Shown here piece by piece: positions 13,501 through 26,365 of a DNA stretch of 64,000 nucleotides. Position numbers and translations under genes: made by a program. Source of the DNA: Mangifera indica (taxonomy: Eukaryota > Streptophyta > Magnoliopsida > Sapindales > Anacardiaceae); contig NC_058155.1 of assembly GCF_011075055.1 (NCBI RefSeq), positions 11,379,537 to 11,443,536 of the forward strand, in the 5' to 3' direction. Position 1 is the first letter of the stretch. The number at the start of each line of letters is the position of its first letter. The notes beneath the pieces are model-generated. The model was not told where the DNA came from and did no database searches. It was given only the letters and a program-made list of their open reading frames with translations.

Positions 13501-15354
13501 GAAAAAATGGAAATTGAAAAAAACTATGTCAAACTAATTTTAAAGGTTAGTGTCTTATGTATCCTCATCGCACAAAGTTGAAGAGCTCATGAACAAGAAT
13601 TGAATCTTCTAAAGAGCATTTCACATTGGTAGCAGTGATTAACAAGCAGAGTGGTAGTGGTCTTAGGTGCTGAGCCAAAAATGAGGAAAAGGATAACTGA
13701 ATTTATGCATGCCACTAATTTCACCATGAGCACCATGCTCAGGCTTGATTTCATTTAAAAAATCAACTAAAGCAGCCAGCATTCATGTAAGACAAATACA
13801 AATTCCAATTCCATATTATTCGTGAAATAGAATACTATAGGTGACAAATACTCTAGGATGTGATAAATAAATCAGATTTGCATATTCCTCAGTAAGTTAT
13901 TTAACAGACAGAAACAATTTTGTAATCAACTAGATTGTTTCCAGAAGGGCTCCAGATAGTGACCTGCTCCAACTGCTTTATACATTCAGCAGACTTAGTG
14001 TCATCAGGGATGATATCAACCTCCTTCATTGCACATAAAGCTCCAGTCTCTCTGTTAGATCCCATCAAATAAAAAGAGATAGAAATGTTAGTGTTCACTG
14101 AAAGAAATAAAGAACCAACTTGAAGAAAAAATTTCGGCATACTAGCACACCTGTTGGTTGCAATATAAACACTTCCAAAAGTACCACGTCCAATAAGTTT
14201 TCCTTTTTGCCATTGATTCTGCATTGATGATGGATTTGGCATTTCAAAAACTTGATGAATCACAGGAGATGGCATAGATGATTGTGGTGCTGCCAAAGCT
14301 CCAGGGGGAAGAGGCAATTTGTAGGCACCAGCATGGCTTTCAGGTTCAGGCTGTGGAAGTGATTGATGATGCAATGGGAAACAAAATTTAGGATTTTTGG
14401 GGCTGATTTTTGGACTTTGCATAGTGGGGCTATGAAGGGGCGAATGATCAGCACTATATACACTTGTTCTAACTGGTGAGACCGGTGAAGTACAATTCCT
14501 ACTTGAGTCTGAGACTTCTATAGTTGACCAAGCCAGAATGTCTTTACGAGCCCAGAAAGAAGAAATAGGATCTCCAGCTTTTGCTCTTTGAGGACTAACA
14601 GCAGGACTTGAGAAAACACTTGTCGGAGCACTCTTGGGAGAAACATCGAACCTTAATGGGTGAACAACTTTTAAATCATGAGAGAATCCTCTACGCCGAG
14701 TGCTTAAAGATTTGGAATCAGGATCAGGCAAAGAAAAAAGATCAGCACCTGCTGCATTTGATCTTTGTGCGCCAACAGCAGGATTTAAGAAGCCCCTTCT
14801 TGGGCTGCTCCTCATATTATCAACATTTTTAGAGTCCCCCTTAAGAAAATGACTCAAAGATTTGTCTGAACATCTGGCTACATGATTTGAGTTTTTCCTC
14901 CTGAAAAATTAAATTACAACAAATTTAACACAGTAAACAATAAAACAATAATTATACATAAATATTTATTTAATTAACGCAAAAGGAAATTGAATTCCCG
15001 AAAACACTCTTCAAAAAATCTTAACAAACGAAGTCTAAATGAAATTATTTACCTTCCTAACGAGGAGGCAAGCACCTCGTCCGGAGATTGGAGACTATGG
15101 CAGGAATTGGAGCCGGAAGAGTCTGGTCTTCGAACCGAGGAAGATTCAGGGAGCGGCAGAGGTATTGGGACGGCGAAGGTTGACCGCGACTTTCGGGTGA
15201 AATCCGAAGAGGGAGAAGAACGATCGGTGGACAATCCGAGTTCATCGTCAGTAGCGTGTCTAAGCTTCCTCATGCGCCTGAGCTTCCGCTCTGTACTAGG
15301 CGAGGATTGGCCTTGACTTTGGAGAAAATTACTAGCATTCCCACTCGCTTGCAT
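10504..15354 (-). CDS. MAPKKK5: MAP kinase kinase kinase, MAPKKK5 type
   Basis: A cytosolic Ser/Thr kinase of the MEKK/YODA group. Arabidopsis MAPKKK5 links chitin receptor-like cytoplasmic kinases to MKK4/5-MPK3/6. Eleven exons: 15354-15053, 14900-14151, 14051-13964, 13461-13399, 13306-13143, 12862-12787, 12212-12153, 12072-11947, 11272-11063, 10953-10853, 10729-10504. All phases agree, giving 721 residues against 716 in Arabidopsis. Residues 1-330 are a Ser/Pro-rich regulatory region with many SP sites and the family motif VPIPLPLPE. The kinase domain spans about 332-590: Gly loop GRGTFGSV (338-345), ATP lysine K360 (CAMKEV), HRDIKGAN with catalytic D457, DFG at 475-477, SPYWMAPE ending at 501, and [22 protein letters not shown] is typical of MAPKKK3/5. 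A 130-residue Ser-rich tail follows. All catalytic residues are present. The numeric symbol is by similarity only. Confidence 0.9.
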
Positions 15355-16754
15355 TTGAGACAGTAAAATTGAACCAGCTAAGCTTCATGTGAACTGAAAC
15401 AATGGCAGCCAGCTCCTAAGTCCTATCTCTATGTTGATGACTTGGAAGGAAACACCTCGGTTCCTTCTCTGTTTACTTTGTCTACCATTTGATAAATTTT
15501 CTAAATAAAAATTTTCTGTCAACAACTAAGATGGAAAGTGACCTAGAACATGACCCAACAGACTCCTACTCTCAGTTCAAACCTGAAAACCCTAAATACT
15601 ACTTCAAAAATTCCAATCCAGCAAATATGTTGAAGAAATCGATCGTTCACTAAGTCAATACGTGGCTCACGAAGAACATATAAAAGTCAAGGTTGACGAG
15701 ATCCACGACATGCCGTGTGCGTACGGCAAACTTCCAAGATGTGTACTCTAGTTTGTCAACAAAATGGGGCGTAATCCACACGAAAGACTAAGTGGATTGG
15801 ATTGGAAGCCACAAAAGCAACAGAAACTAGAGCTGTCGTCTCCGTGGCAAGTGTATCTGTTGAGTTTTGATGGAGTCAAAATTGCAGAAAGTAAAACTCT
15901 TTTTCAACTTAAACAAAGAAGGAAAAAAAAAAAATCAACTTGAAATACTAATTTGACTGGGTTACTTCCAGTTGTTTACTCTGGCCGGCCGGTCGATTGC
16001 CTCCATTATATATCATATCTCTCCCTACCATGACGCTGAAAGAATTGAAATATTAATTCCAGTAACCAATTCATAACCGAAAGTCAAACCAGAACAATTG
16101 CTCCCCTGAAATATTAACTTGATAAAGTTCTAATGTTTTTTCCTATTAGTTTGGTCAAATCATGTTAAAACAAGTACTTTCTTTATTACACTTTTATAGC
16201 ACAATCTAGTGCTGTTGTCTTTGATGCCATTTTAAGCATCAACACAACATAAGACAAGTGCTTGACCAAGGGTCTTTTAACCATACATAGTAAAACCATG
16301 TTAAATTAAACCTTAAAAAGGTCTTTAGATTCTTACAACAACTGTCCCCAATGTAGGTATGTATGTGGCTGAGTCAAATCATATTTGGTATTGAACTTAC
16401 AAATTATATAATATTAAGGTTTGTTAAAAGATGAATTTTACGAATCTTATCGATTCGTTAAAAGAGCAAAATATCAGACACGTATAGAGCTACTACGTTG
16501 TTCCTCTTGGGCATTTGATGTACTGACTTACATGTTTTGTAAGCTAACCCATTACATTACATAATTATTAATGTTTTTAGATTTTTTTTAAACTTTTTTA
16601 TGGATTAATCTTAAAGTTTATCTAAAGACCCTTGACATAACCCACACAATCAACAGACCATGACTCGGCCGGTAAAATTGTAGGTCTAGCTGAGGCAGAC
16701 TATGGTTTTTTTTAGCCCCATGACACCGCCTCTACTCCAATGACCATCCAGTCA
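15355..16754. other. Promoter region upstream of the MAPKKK gene
   Basis: Non-coding. The part next to 15355 should hold the 5' leader and promoter of the minus-strand kinase gene. The part near the transposon at 16764 is AT-rich, with no recognisable gene or repeat. Confidence 0.45.
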
Positions 16755-16763
16755 TATGTTTTG
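16755..16763. repeat. 9-bp target-site duplication, left copy
   Basis: TATGTTTTG directly precedes the left terminus of the foldback element. An identical copy follows the right terminus at 17640-17648. Confidence 0.88.
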
Positions 16764-17639
16764 GGCCAATGGATTATTTCTCACCCAAGGTATGCTGCAA
16801 TCTCAAGTTTCCACCATTTAACTATAGAAATATCAAACACCCACTCATGGCCAGTTAAATTTAACAGAACTCTAACGCCTAAAAATTTTATCTCTTTTTG
16901 CCCCCTTAAACTTTAAAAACTAAAATTTTCTCTCAGTCTAAGTTTTAAAAAATGACAGTTTCACCCTAAAGTTTCGTTTTGAAATCTCCGACTCCATTGC
17001 CGACGACTTCTCTCTCCCGAAGTATCTTCTCCTTCTAACGATTTCTTTCCTCCTATTTAGACACCCGATTGGTGTCGGAGAAACCTTGGGAGACGAAGAA
17101 TATCGTTGGGGAAGACGAAGACGAAGTTGTCGTCTTCGTCTGGGGAAAACGGTCGTCTTCCCAGAAGACCTCTGGGAAGACGATCGTCTTTCCAAACGAA
17201 GACGACAGCTTCGTCTTTGTCTTCCCCGAAGATATTCTTCGTCTTTTCTGACGAAGTTCTTCGTCTCCCAAAGCTTCTCCGACGCCGATCGGGCATCCAA
17301 ATGAGAGGAAAGAGATCGTTGGAAGGAGATAACGTTTTGGGAGGGAGAGGTCATCGGCAATAGAACCGGAGATGTCGTCGGAGATTTCAAAACGAAATCC
17401 TAAAGTGAAACTGCTATTTTTTAAAACTTAGACTGAGAAAAAATTTTAGTTTTTAAAGTTTAGGGGAGCAAAAATAGATTACATTTTAGTTTGTTTTTTA
17501 ATATTATAGAGAAAATGACGATTTTACCCTTACTACCGTTAATTTTAACTACTCATAGATAGGTGTTTAGTATTTCTATAATTAAAAAGTGAAAACTTGA
17601 GATTGCAACATACCTTGGGTGCGAAATAGTCCTTTGGCC
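16764..17639. mobile_element. Foldback (hairpin) Mutator-like non-autonomous element
   Basis: Nearly the whole 876 bp is one inverted repeat. The left end GGCCAATGGATTATTTC matches the reverse complement of the right end, GGCCAAAGGACTATTTC. Pairing continues inward through segments such as AAACTTGAGATTGCA, GATTTCAAAACGAAA and TCTCCGAC to the centre near 17200. It is flanked on both sides by the same 9 bases, TATGTTTTG (16755-16763 and 17640-17648). Long terminal inverted repeats with a 9-bp duplication are the hallmark of Mutator-like elements. The interior is built of GAAGACGA-like triplets, which makes open frames on both strands; I regard these as meaningless. No transposase is present. 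Confidence 0.88.
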
Positions 17640-17648
17640 TATGTTTTG
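17640..17648. repeat. 9-bp target-site duplication, right copy
   Basis: TATGTTTTG directly follows the right terminus of the foldback element and is identical to 16755-16763. A perfect match suggests a fairly recent insertion. Confidence 0.88.
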
Positions 17649-18565
17649 TCGTCGTTTTATTATTCAAAAGCAAGAAAGATTCCTCTTCGAATTGTCAGAA
17701 GAACAGAGCCAGAAATCCAATCCAAACGATTTAGCCCAATTCAAAGTGAACCAAGCAAATCAATCCAGGGCCAAGCCAGCCTTGACCCCACTTCAACATC
17801 GTACCCAAACCCAACTAAACAACACCTCACGGATCAGTAAAAGCCTAGCACTTCACTTAGCACCTCAAAATCCATCGCAGAAAAAGACATCTTGTCAGCT
17901 CGTGGCCTTTATGATGAGACACAGTAAGTTTGTGGGCCTTCAGAAATAGCGGAAGAAAAGACGCCGGAAATGGAAGTCAATTATATCTGCTGCTTTTCAC
18001 TCCCACCTTGATGTCAATTACAAAGTTTTGAGATTTGAATCGTGGCTGCTCGCTGGAAGGAGAGTTATTTGGTTGTATAGGTCCTGGTCGCAGATCACAG
18101 TATTGGAGGTTTATAAAACAAAGAATTACTGTATAGAATATTGTGCTATCAAACATTATATTATTGCAATTTAGAGACGAAATATAAAAGTAACACATAA
18201 TCACATAACAAGACTTAGAGATGACTTTTGCATAAGTCTAATTTCGGTTCCAACTGATTGAGCATAAAAAAGGCTAGAAACTCATGCTATAGATCCACAT
18301 TTTCAAGCTTCTACAGCTACACATCATCATCTTTTTAATCTCAAAATTAACCGATAACCAGCAAAATGTTTCTGGGTATGGCAAAACAATACTGTGCCCT
18401 TCTTTGGGACCTTCAGATCCAGAAGGCTACTGGGAAAAACCTTTTGGGACATGAGAGTTTTCTCAGCTTTCTCATATAAATCATGCCCCTACTCAACATG
18501 TATATAAACATGAAAGTTTCTCACAGCATCATAATTAATATACAAGGAGCTAGTTTTAGTTATAA
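17649..18565. other. Spacer between the foldback element and the NAT gene 3' end
   Basis: Short frames near 17649-17950 have no recognisable product. The segment next to 18565 is the presumed 3' untranslated region of the transporter gene. Nothing else is seen. Confidence 0.45.
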
Positions 18566-21500
18566 TCACATAAATCTAGTAGGAATATACTCATTTATTC
18601 TGAGGGGGAAATTGTAGAACTCCTCATTTCTAGGATCTTCCTTCCTGTGCTGGAATGGTGTCCACCATGGAAGTCCTCTGTCGACTGCTGTCTCCCTTGC
18701 TTCAAGTGTGTTATCAAGCAGCGTCCCAACAATCATAGCAACAGTTGGAGGTGATGAGAAGACTGTGTTCCATATGTCATTGAACTGCAAAAACCGTGAA
18801 AGATGAGAAATTTCTGAATACATATATATGTCCACATGACTAATGGCTTGAATAAATTATATCAAAACAACTTAAACCATTCAACACAGTAAGTCAATGC
18901 AGAGAAATCAATCCCTAACATTTGCAAATAATATGCCTCACACCATACATAAGTGTTAAAAGCGGATTGCTTCGGAAATTGTCATAATGTTAGAGCATGA
19001 TTTACAACATACATGTGCCTCTCGTTGTGCACCAGTTCTTTTCCATCCTATTCGTACCAGACTTTAACAGACAGGGTTGTTATGGATGAAAACCTCGGAG
19101 GTACTAAATGGCATACAGAAATAAGACGGAATAATTGAGAAGTACATCATGTTCTTCAGTTACTTACCCACCCCCCATCAGTTTTTACCGGTCCATCACC
19201 ACTCTGAGTAGTGTTCAAGACAAAGTATTGAGGAATTGATATGCCAAGGAACAAAGAGACACCCAAAACGTAGATGTTTCTCATGGAATTATTATTAGCA
19301 AACTGTATGAAAGTAATCCCAACGGCAGCTGCAGAAATGAAAACAGATCAAATGAGCATATTCCCATTAATGGAAAAAGGGAAGAAAAAAAAAACACCAT
19401 ACTGAACATTATCACTCACAAACAATCCCTAGTAGAACACAGTATATGGCTGCAAATATTGGTAGAGGAATGGAAGCAAAGAAGGCTCCAAACTTCCCTG
19501 AAATATTTTACAAAGTCATTACAAAATCATCAAAAATAAAAAGCAGAGTTGAATCTAATTATGAGGGGTAAAAATCAAACCAAATATGGAGAAAAAGAAC
19601 ATGAAAGCAGTTGAAATCTGAACCACTCGTCTGCTACCAATGTGTGTCAGTCCAAGAAGCCCAACATTTTCCCTGCAATATCATTTGATGGGTCATTAAA
19701 AACAATCTTTGGTTTGTTTTGAAACAGTGTGTCAATTCATTTCACATTTAGTCACTGCTCAGCAAGATGGTAAAGTATAGCCATCTAGATGTACTTTTCC
19801 AATACAGTATAACTAACAATGTATAAGCCAAGCTAAGTTTGCAGATGCCTGCTGCAAAGGAGACAGATAATCCATGGAAGAGAACTCATTTCAGGCATAG
19901 CATCCAAAAAGAAGATAATTTTCAGGCTTAGCAATTTCCAGAAGTTCAGTTGCACAACATAAAAATATACAATTCGCAACTTTAACGAATACATTTTACC
20001 TGGCTTCCTACTTCAGAGCAAAATACAAAAGATTCAAAACAACAATTTGAAGGTAATTTTACCAGGTGTAATAATGAACCGGGCTCTCTTATAAGGATTA
20101 ACAATATGTGAAAACTACACCTCAAATACATGGCCTAAAGTAAGACAGAATCCAACTCCAATGGAAGCACTGAAAGCTTCTTTTCACATAGCTAACTTCA
20201 TGATTTCAGTTATCACCGCTAGCCTATGACAAAATCCAACTTCATTAGGTCAAGACATTTCAAATCCAGACCCAAATGAGGTGTGACACCATAAATGAGA
20301 GCAAGAACCTAATTAATGCAATGAAAATGAACTCTTGAAAGACCACTAGCTAAGCCATAGTGAGACTAACATATATTTAACTCATAAAGTGTTGCTTCTT
20401 ACACAGAAGCAGTGGTACCAACGAGAGAACCAAAAATTCCTTCAATCAGCATGCCGATACCCTGCAATTGATAAAAGAAAAGAGTATTTTCTAAATTTCT
20501 AATAGGTAAAATAATGATAGAAATTCCATGCATGTGAATTAAAATTATATATTGATGATCAAATAAGAAAACAAAATAGAAAAAGAAGCATAGAAATATG
20601 TGCGAGAACCTGCAAGCCAATACTTCGGCTGAGGACATGAGCTGGGGGAGCAGTGGCACCTGCAAGACGAGATGCTGCGAAAAATGTTCCTGTTGACTGC
20701 ACCATATGATTATAAAAGCAGTTATTCAAATACCAGATTTCTCCTCTCTTTCAACAAAATGAGACAAGCAACTGATCATATTTTTTACTGTATATCATTT
20801 AGACATTTGAATTCTATCCACAGCTTAAGGAATTTTACATGTTAAAATAGTTCAAAATTTTAACATAAGCAAAAGTACAAATTTTAATGTAAATATCCAA
20901 GGAATTTCATATGTTAAAAAACTAGTAATTGAACCTCTGCAGATGAAACAAGCGCTGCTCCTATCATCCCAAAGACATGACTTGCTCTGAATATTGGAGT
21001 ACCCCACTGAAATGGGTATGGAATCTTAATCCTAGGTTGGAAACAATATCAAATGAATTGTCATAAAAATGATGTAATTCAATAATTTTCAATTACAATG
21101 ACCAAGAGGAAAAACACAAATCATCTGGACAATACCAAGGAGCAGATGACATAAGGTAAGTGCGATCTGTCCGGCAACTCAGTTTAGTCTGCTCTGGAAC
21201 ATTGTTGTAACCACCGGCAACAGTGAGGATAGCAGCAAAAGCCCAAACAATTGCAATGCAGAAAAGCAAAGCAAACCTCTCAACTATGAAATGAGCCCTT
21301 GGATGGATGCGCTTTAAGTACTGTACCAAGAACCAAAAGGTTTCTTGCATTTACAAAGTATATTAATATACTAGTAGTAATAGTGAAAATGGAATAAGGT
21401 CTGTTACCTGCTGGCAAACAACTAGTAGAACTAACATAGGCAGGCCAATTTCCACACAATTGCCAAGCTGTACAGAGTATAGTAGATTTAAATATAGGTC

Positions 21501-23550
21501 TTCAATAGTGTTAATTTTTTAAAGCCACCAGAGATTGGAAGGCCAGATGAAAGGATTACCAGTGGGAAGCCTCTCGTGAACAGACCAAGACCAACCACAC
21601 AAACCACTGGAACAATGACAATGGGACTAAACAATCTGGAGGGAGCAGAAGAAAAGCAACAAGTAAAAGCCAGCTATGAGACCCAATTAATTTTCTCAAT
21701 AGGTATCAGGTCATAACAATATAGTAGCCAACGGGCCTTAAGCATTAAAGAAGCAAGGATAAGATATAAGTTCAAAACTCAACCTTGTTAGATTACCCCA
21801 AGCCTGACTATATCCAAGCACAATGTTGACAAATGCAGAGACAATTAATGATCCTTGTATAGTTCTCATGGTATGGAGAAATCTCTGCAAGCAACCACAA
21901 TATCTGTCAGAGCATTCATTGCAGCACCCAGGATGGCACATATTATGGGTGTACAATCAAAAGGCAGTGGTAGTTTTATATGGTAAATTATAAATAACTG
22001 AGATTCTTGTAGCAACAGCTTATAACATTCATGAGCAAAAATAATTAGCAAGAATGGATAAACTTAATTCAAGGGAGAAGGAACAAGGTATTTTACAAGA
22101 AAGTGAATACCTTCCACCCAAGAACTATTCAAAAATTAATTGCAGAGATAACTCAGAAGTATTCATATTAACATTTGAAATACTTGAAAATCTGCAAACA
22201 GTCATCCATACCATAAATAAAATCTTGAAGAAGTTGTATGTTGCAGAAGCTTACTGAAAGATGAATGATTCTAATGTCATGTCAATATATTTATCTGATG
22301 TTTCAACACCATCGACAATGTCCTTTATACAGAAAATCAACACAGGCACCTCAAATGTTAACAGTCTATCTATTTTGTTTTCCCACTTTTCAATTGAATC
22401 TCTTTGGAAGTTTCCATACCTCATGCTCGGATGTGAAAGTCCTATCAGAGTAATCATTGATGATTGACAATATAGGCAAGGTGAAAGCAGCTGATGGACC
22501 CATCACCGTAGGAAGCCTTGAGCCGATAAGTGTTTGAAGCAGTGTATTCACTCCTGACATGAACAGCAATGATTGAATTACTCGGGCCTTGTCACCCTGT
22601 TCATATCAGCACCAATTTTCATAAGTTGAGATTTATCAGTAGTGTATTCATTCTAAGAAACTGAGCTGGTGGATTGGAAACGTACATAGTCCCCACCCAT
22701 ACGAGGCACAAGTGCACTAGCAATCAAGACAGTAGTTCCAAGCATAACAATATAGTGTTGGAAAGCCAGTAAGACTGCCTGGGCTGTGAAAAACGATTTA
22801 TTAATTATGATTAGTTACAAAGTTAGAAGCATAATTTAGAAGTAAGCCTGTAATCTCATTTCCTTCCACAAAAATAAATAACTAAAATTAGCGTATGAAA
22901 TATAAATCAAAATAGCAAGGAAATTTTCAGTAGTTTAAATTTGTCCTAGATTCGAAATAGATGAAATTCCACACATTTTTTTTTTTTTTTAAAAGAGGAG
23001 CTGATTTTAAGATAAAGGATTATCTAGACCAAACAAATCCATAGTATAAATAAATCCCAGATCAAAAGATTTGGATCAGCAAAATTGAGATAAAAAGAAT
23101 CCATGACATGAATAATGATAAATAAATAAAAAGAAACTCATGATCAGCTTTTTTTAAAGCCGATCACATAGACATGCAGCAAAACTATAAAAAATTATAT
23201 TAAAAACAAAAAGAATTCACTTTACTATAGAATCTGAACTTTACCCAGCTTTCCTTTCGGAATAAACAGAAAGAACAACTCTAATTAAAATTCCCAGCTT
23301 TCCTTTCGGAATAAACAGAAAGAATTAAGTGGAGGATGTATATCCTATAAAGACCAAGAAAATCATCAAAAAGAGAAGAAAGAGACTAACGCCAAGAAGG
23401 ATTGGAGTGGATGCAGTATTGGAGTTGCTGAAGTTGCTCGGCCGGAGTCCAAGTAGGACCCCTTGAAACTGCAAGAGAAGGAAGTACTGGTGGTGGTGGC
23501 GCTGCCGCCTGAGCTGGTGGTGCATGCCCGTGGTTCGTTGTTTCGCCCAT
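18566..23550 (-). CDS. NAT3: Nucleobase-ascorbate transporter, NAT3 type
   Basis: A membrane permease of the NAT/NCS2 family, which moves purines, uracil or ascorbate; the substrate of this plant clade is not firmly known to me. Fourteen exons: 23550-23391, 22783-22686, 22596-22420, 21884-21784, 21635-21560, 21467-21408, 21320-21136, 21031-20935, 20696-20610, 20461-20403, 19672-19581, 19497-19420, 19328-19168, 18784-18566. Phases agree and give 549 residues, the usual length. The start MGETTNHGHAPPAQ and the Pro-rich leader match NAT3 rather than NAT1/2. Family marks are YCIHSNPSW, LAFQHYIVMLGTTV, RLPTVMGPSAAF, the ESTGTFFAASRLAGAT block, the signature ENVGLLGLTHIGSRR (from residue 368), and the C-terminus RNEEFYNFPLRINEYIPTRF. 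About 12 hydrophobic spans are expected. Intron 1 contains a 32-bp duplication. Confidence 0.88.
23244..23324. repeat. 32-bp direct duplication in NAT3 intron 1
   Basis: The same 32 bases, starting CCCAGCTTTCCTTTCGGAAT, occur at 23244-23275 and 23293-23324, giving a 49-bp period with 17 bases between. The copies are identical. It sits just inside intron 1, near the exon 1 donor. Confidence 0.85.
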
Positions 23551-26224
23551 CTCTTTTATCAAATTATCTTCTTAGCTTGCTTCTTCTTCTTCCTCAAATT
23601 ACAGGCACTGAAGCTTTGAATCACCAACAGGAGCAAAAATGAATAAAAGAACACAAATATTAATATATTATTAATTAAATATAGGAAAGTGCTGCTTCTG
23701 TTATCTGCCCAGAAAGGAAATGAAAATATATATAATATGAACAGTTCAATCAGTTCAGTTCATTTTTTAATGAAGATGCTTCTTTCCTTCTAGTAAAGTC
23801 CAAAGAAAACACCGAGAAAGAGAAAGACCTGTAGGTTAGATAAGCTTAGGTGTTTAATCTTAGGTAGAAGGAAAGCAAAAGAACTCGGCAAGGGAGTTTG
23901 GATTTACCTTAAGGTTGTCGTCTATCGAAGCATAATATTCTAACGTGTCCGGGCAATGGGCATAAAGACTAAGGAGTGGGCTCTTTACTTCCTGCAAGTT
24001 GCAAGCTTTCCTTTCTTCTATTTTTAACATCCAATGCTCTTTCAATTACCTTCTTGCCATTTTTCGCATTATGCTCTGAATATATTGCTTCTAAATGTAG
24101 CCACCTCTTGTGCGAAATTCAATTAATCTAAGAGTTACAGTAATGACACATCTAATCAATCACCGACTGATAGGTACAGCACTAACCCCTTTTAACTTTT
24201 TCAATAATTTCATTCTCTTTAATCATTAGTCAAGCTACTTGAACCTGATCAGGTTGACATGAGCCATAGCCATAGCCAGTAAGTCACAATTACGTTCCAA
24301 CCTCCATAGCAGAAGCAGAGTTTGCGGTAAAACCTGTTCAACTTTGATTTGCTTTGCCTGCAGCTGAATCAAGCGATGGCGTTAACCCTAGATTAAAAAG
24401 AAAAATGAACCTACATGTGCAATACAAAATTTAACAAGAGAAACATAAAATTTCGCACCAGCCACGTGAAGGCCATGCCATGTGCAGGGCCTCTATCATG
24501 CTGCGTAGCGTAGTTATTGGAATTTTACACTCGCAATAAAAGAGAATCAAGTTGATGCAGGTTTATGTGAAATTGAAGTACAGACGTCGGCACCGAGCGT
24601 GGCTGCCTAGTAGGGTATCTACACTTAACTCAGGATGACGTCTTATTCTGATGAAAATTGAAAAACTTGGATCTAACGCATCTTCAAAACCGAATATTAT
24701 ATTTGTTGTCAATCGAAAAGATCTAAAGTAAAGAACTTGCTAAGGTTTTTCCCCTGATAACTGATAAATCTGTACATGTGGTAGTAACCATGCATAGATG
24801 CATGAATTTTGGACCCAAATTGAGTGTAATCAAATCCAACCTGAGTGTCAAAACTCATAGAATTAGATTCGAATAAAATATAAACAAAATTTTCAAGATT
24901 TTAAGCCTTATATTCATATCCTTATTTTGTTTGTTAGAGTTAGATTAAAATTAAATTAATCCTCAATATAGACTAATTAAAGTTTGATTCAAATCTTAAA
25001 TAGTCATTTTACACTCAAAATCAAATTCATTTGAATTTTTGTTAAAAATCATTGACAAAATTAACTGTATTAACTTGAAACAAGTCAAAATGATTTAGTT
25101 CAAATATAAATTTATTTTTTATTTTGACTAATAAAACTAATTGATAAATATATAAATTATAAAATTTAAATGAAAATTTTTTAACTGAAATTGAGCTAAC
25201 CATTCTTGTCTTCAACTCGAACTTGCACAAAAAACTTTTTAACTCAACAAATTCAAACTTAAGTTTAACTTGAATAATATCAAACCAAACTCAAACTAAA
25301 TACTATTTGACCTTGATTGATTTCGCGCATTAACTCAATATTATATTTTTTATACTCATACCCACAAAAGGAAAAAATCTTAGTTTATGAAACTGTGCTC
25401 AGTCTTTTATTTCTTCTTAACTTTGCACGCGATGAAAACTTTAAAATATGTATATAAAGAACAAATCTGAGAGATTAAACAATAAATCATATGATCTAAG
25501 CATCTATCTCAAGCTTCTGAAATAATCCCCACCCAATAAAAATAAACCATGAACTCAGCTCTCATGGAGTAAAAGAATTTTACCCGCTAAATCTGAATTT
25601 CTCCTGGTGCCTTCCGCAGATCAGGACAAGAGACAAACAACTTACTTCCAAATCCCAAACAAGAAACCCACAATACTATGTTATGGTCCATTTAAATTAG
25701 CTTAAATCCACCAACAATCTATAATAGAAGAGCCTCAGAAACAACTACAAAAAAAACAAGAACGACGATAAGTCTCCCAAACTACAGAGTACATTTTTTT
25801 TTCTAATATTAATAGCACTAAAGCGAAAACAAGAACGACAAACATAACCAGAACTAGCACAACTGAAACCAACTTTCAGAGCCCCACAACGGAACAGTAG
25901 TTTGAGCTAATGTAGGCTATATGAATTGGCGCAGCGCAACATATCTACTTTTGAGTCATATTATTTATGTTCGAAAATTGTTAAGCATACTCTACACGTT
26001 TGCACAGTTAATCAAGCAGCTAAATGATTGAGAATATGACCAATGAACATTACCATTCCAGTCACTTTTGAAGAAGGCACAATCACGGGTTGAAAGCGAT
26101 GGTTTTCGAAAGTAAGTGGCAGGTAGCTGCAGGGGCGAAAATATGAAATCCTAGTTTCAGGGTGAAAGGGTGAAAAGGGAGAAATCAAATCAAAAGTGTG
26201 TAAAAAGATATGAGTAATACTATA
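23551..26224. other. NAT3 promoter side and gene-poor DNA
   Basis: The first kilobase should hold the 5' leader and promoter of the minus-strand transporter gene. From about 24840 to 25340 the DNA is a degenerate A/T-rich run of TTGAATTCAAACT-like words, a pattern that recurs at about 27900-28260, 29580-30290, 36030-36310, 39560-39680 and 43740-44100. It is probably an old dispersed repeat. No gene is seen. Confidence 0.45.
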
Positions 26225-26365
26225 CATATCTATTTTAGATACACAAATGTGTATATATTTATATGTATTATCGTGTGATTGTAATTATTTTATTTTAAAT
26301 TCATAATTATCTAATCATGTAATGATACAAATAATACTCAAAATGGATACATATAGTTTTATTGA
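26225..26365. mobile_element. AT-rich MITE-like inverted repeat
   Basis: The left part reads TACATATCTATTTTAGATAC. The right part, reverse-complemented, reads CTATATGTATCCATTTTGAG, so the ends are roughly complementary. The core (TTATTTTAAATTCATAATTA) resembles the cores of the other AT-rich elements here. Boundaries are approximate and no clear target duplication was found. Confidence 0.4.

Noticed and set aside
17053..17390. Several overlapping frames on both strands in the foldback element
   Set aside because: They arise from GAAGACGA-like triplet repeats in an inverted repeat. Mirror-image low-complexity peptides in several frames are not evidence of a gene.
23860..24045. Minus-strand 61-codon frame upstream of NAT3
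   Set aside because: It could be an upstream open frame or leader exon, but nothing in it supports either, and NAT3 has a good start at 23550.
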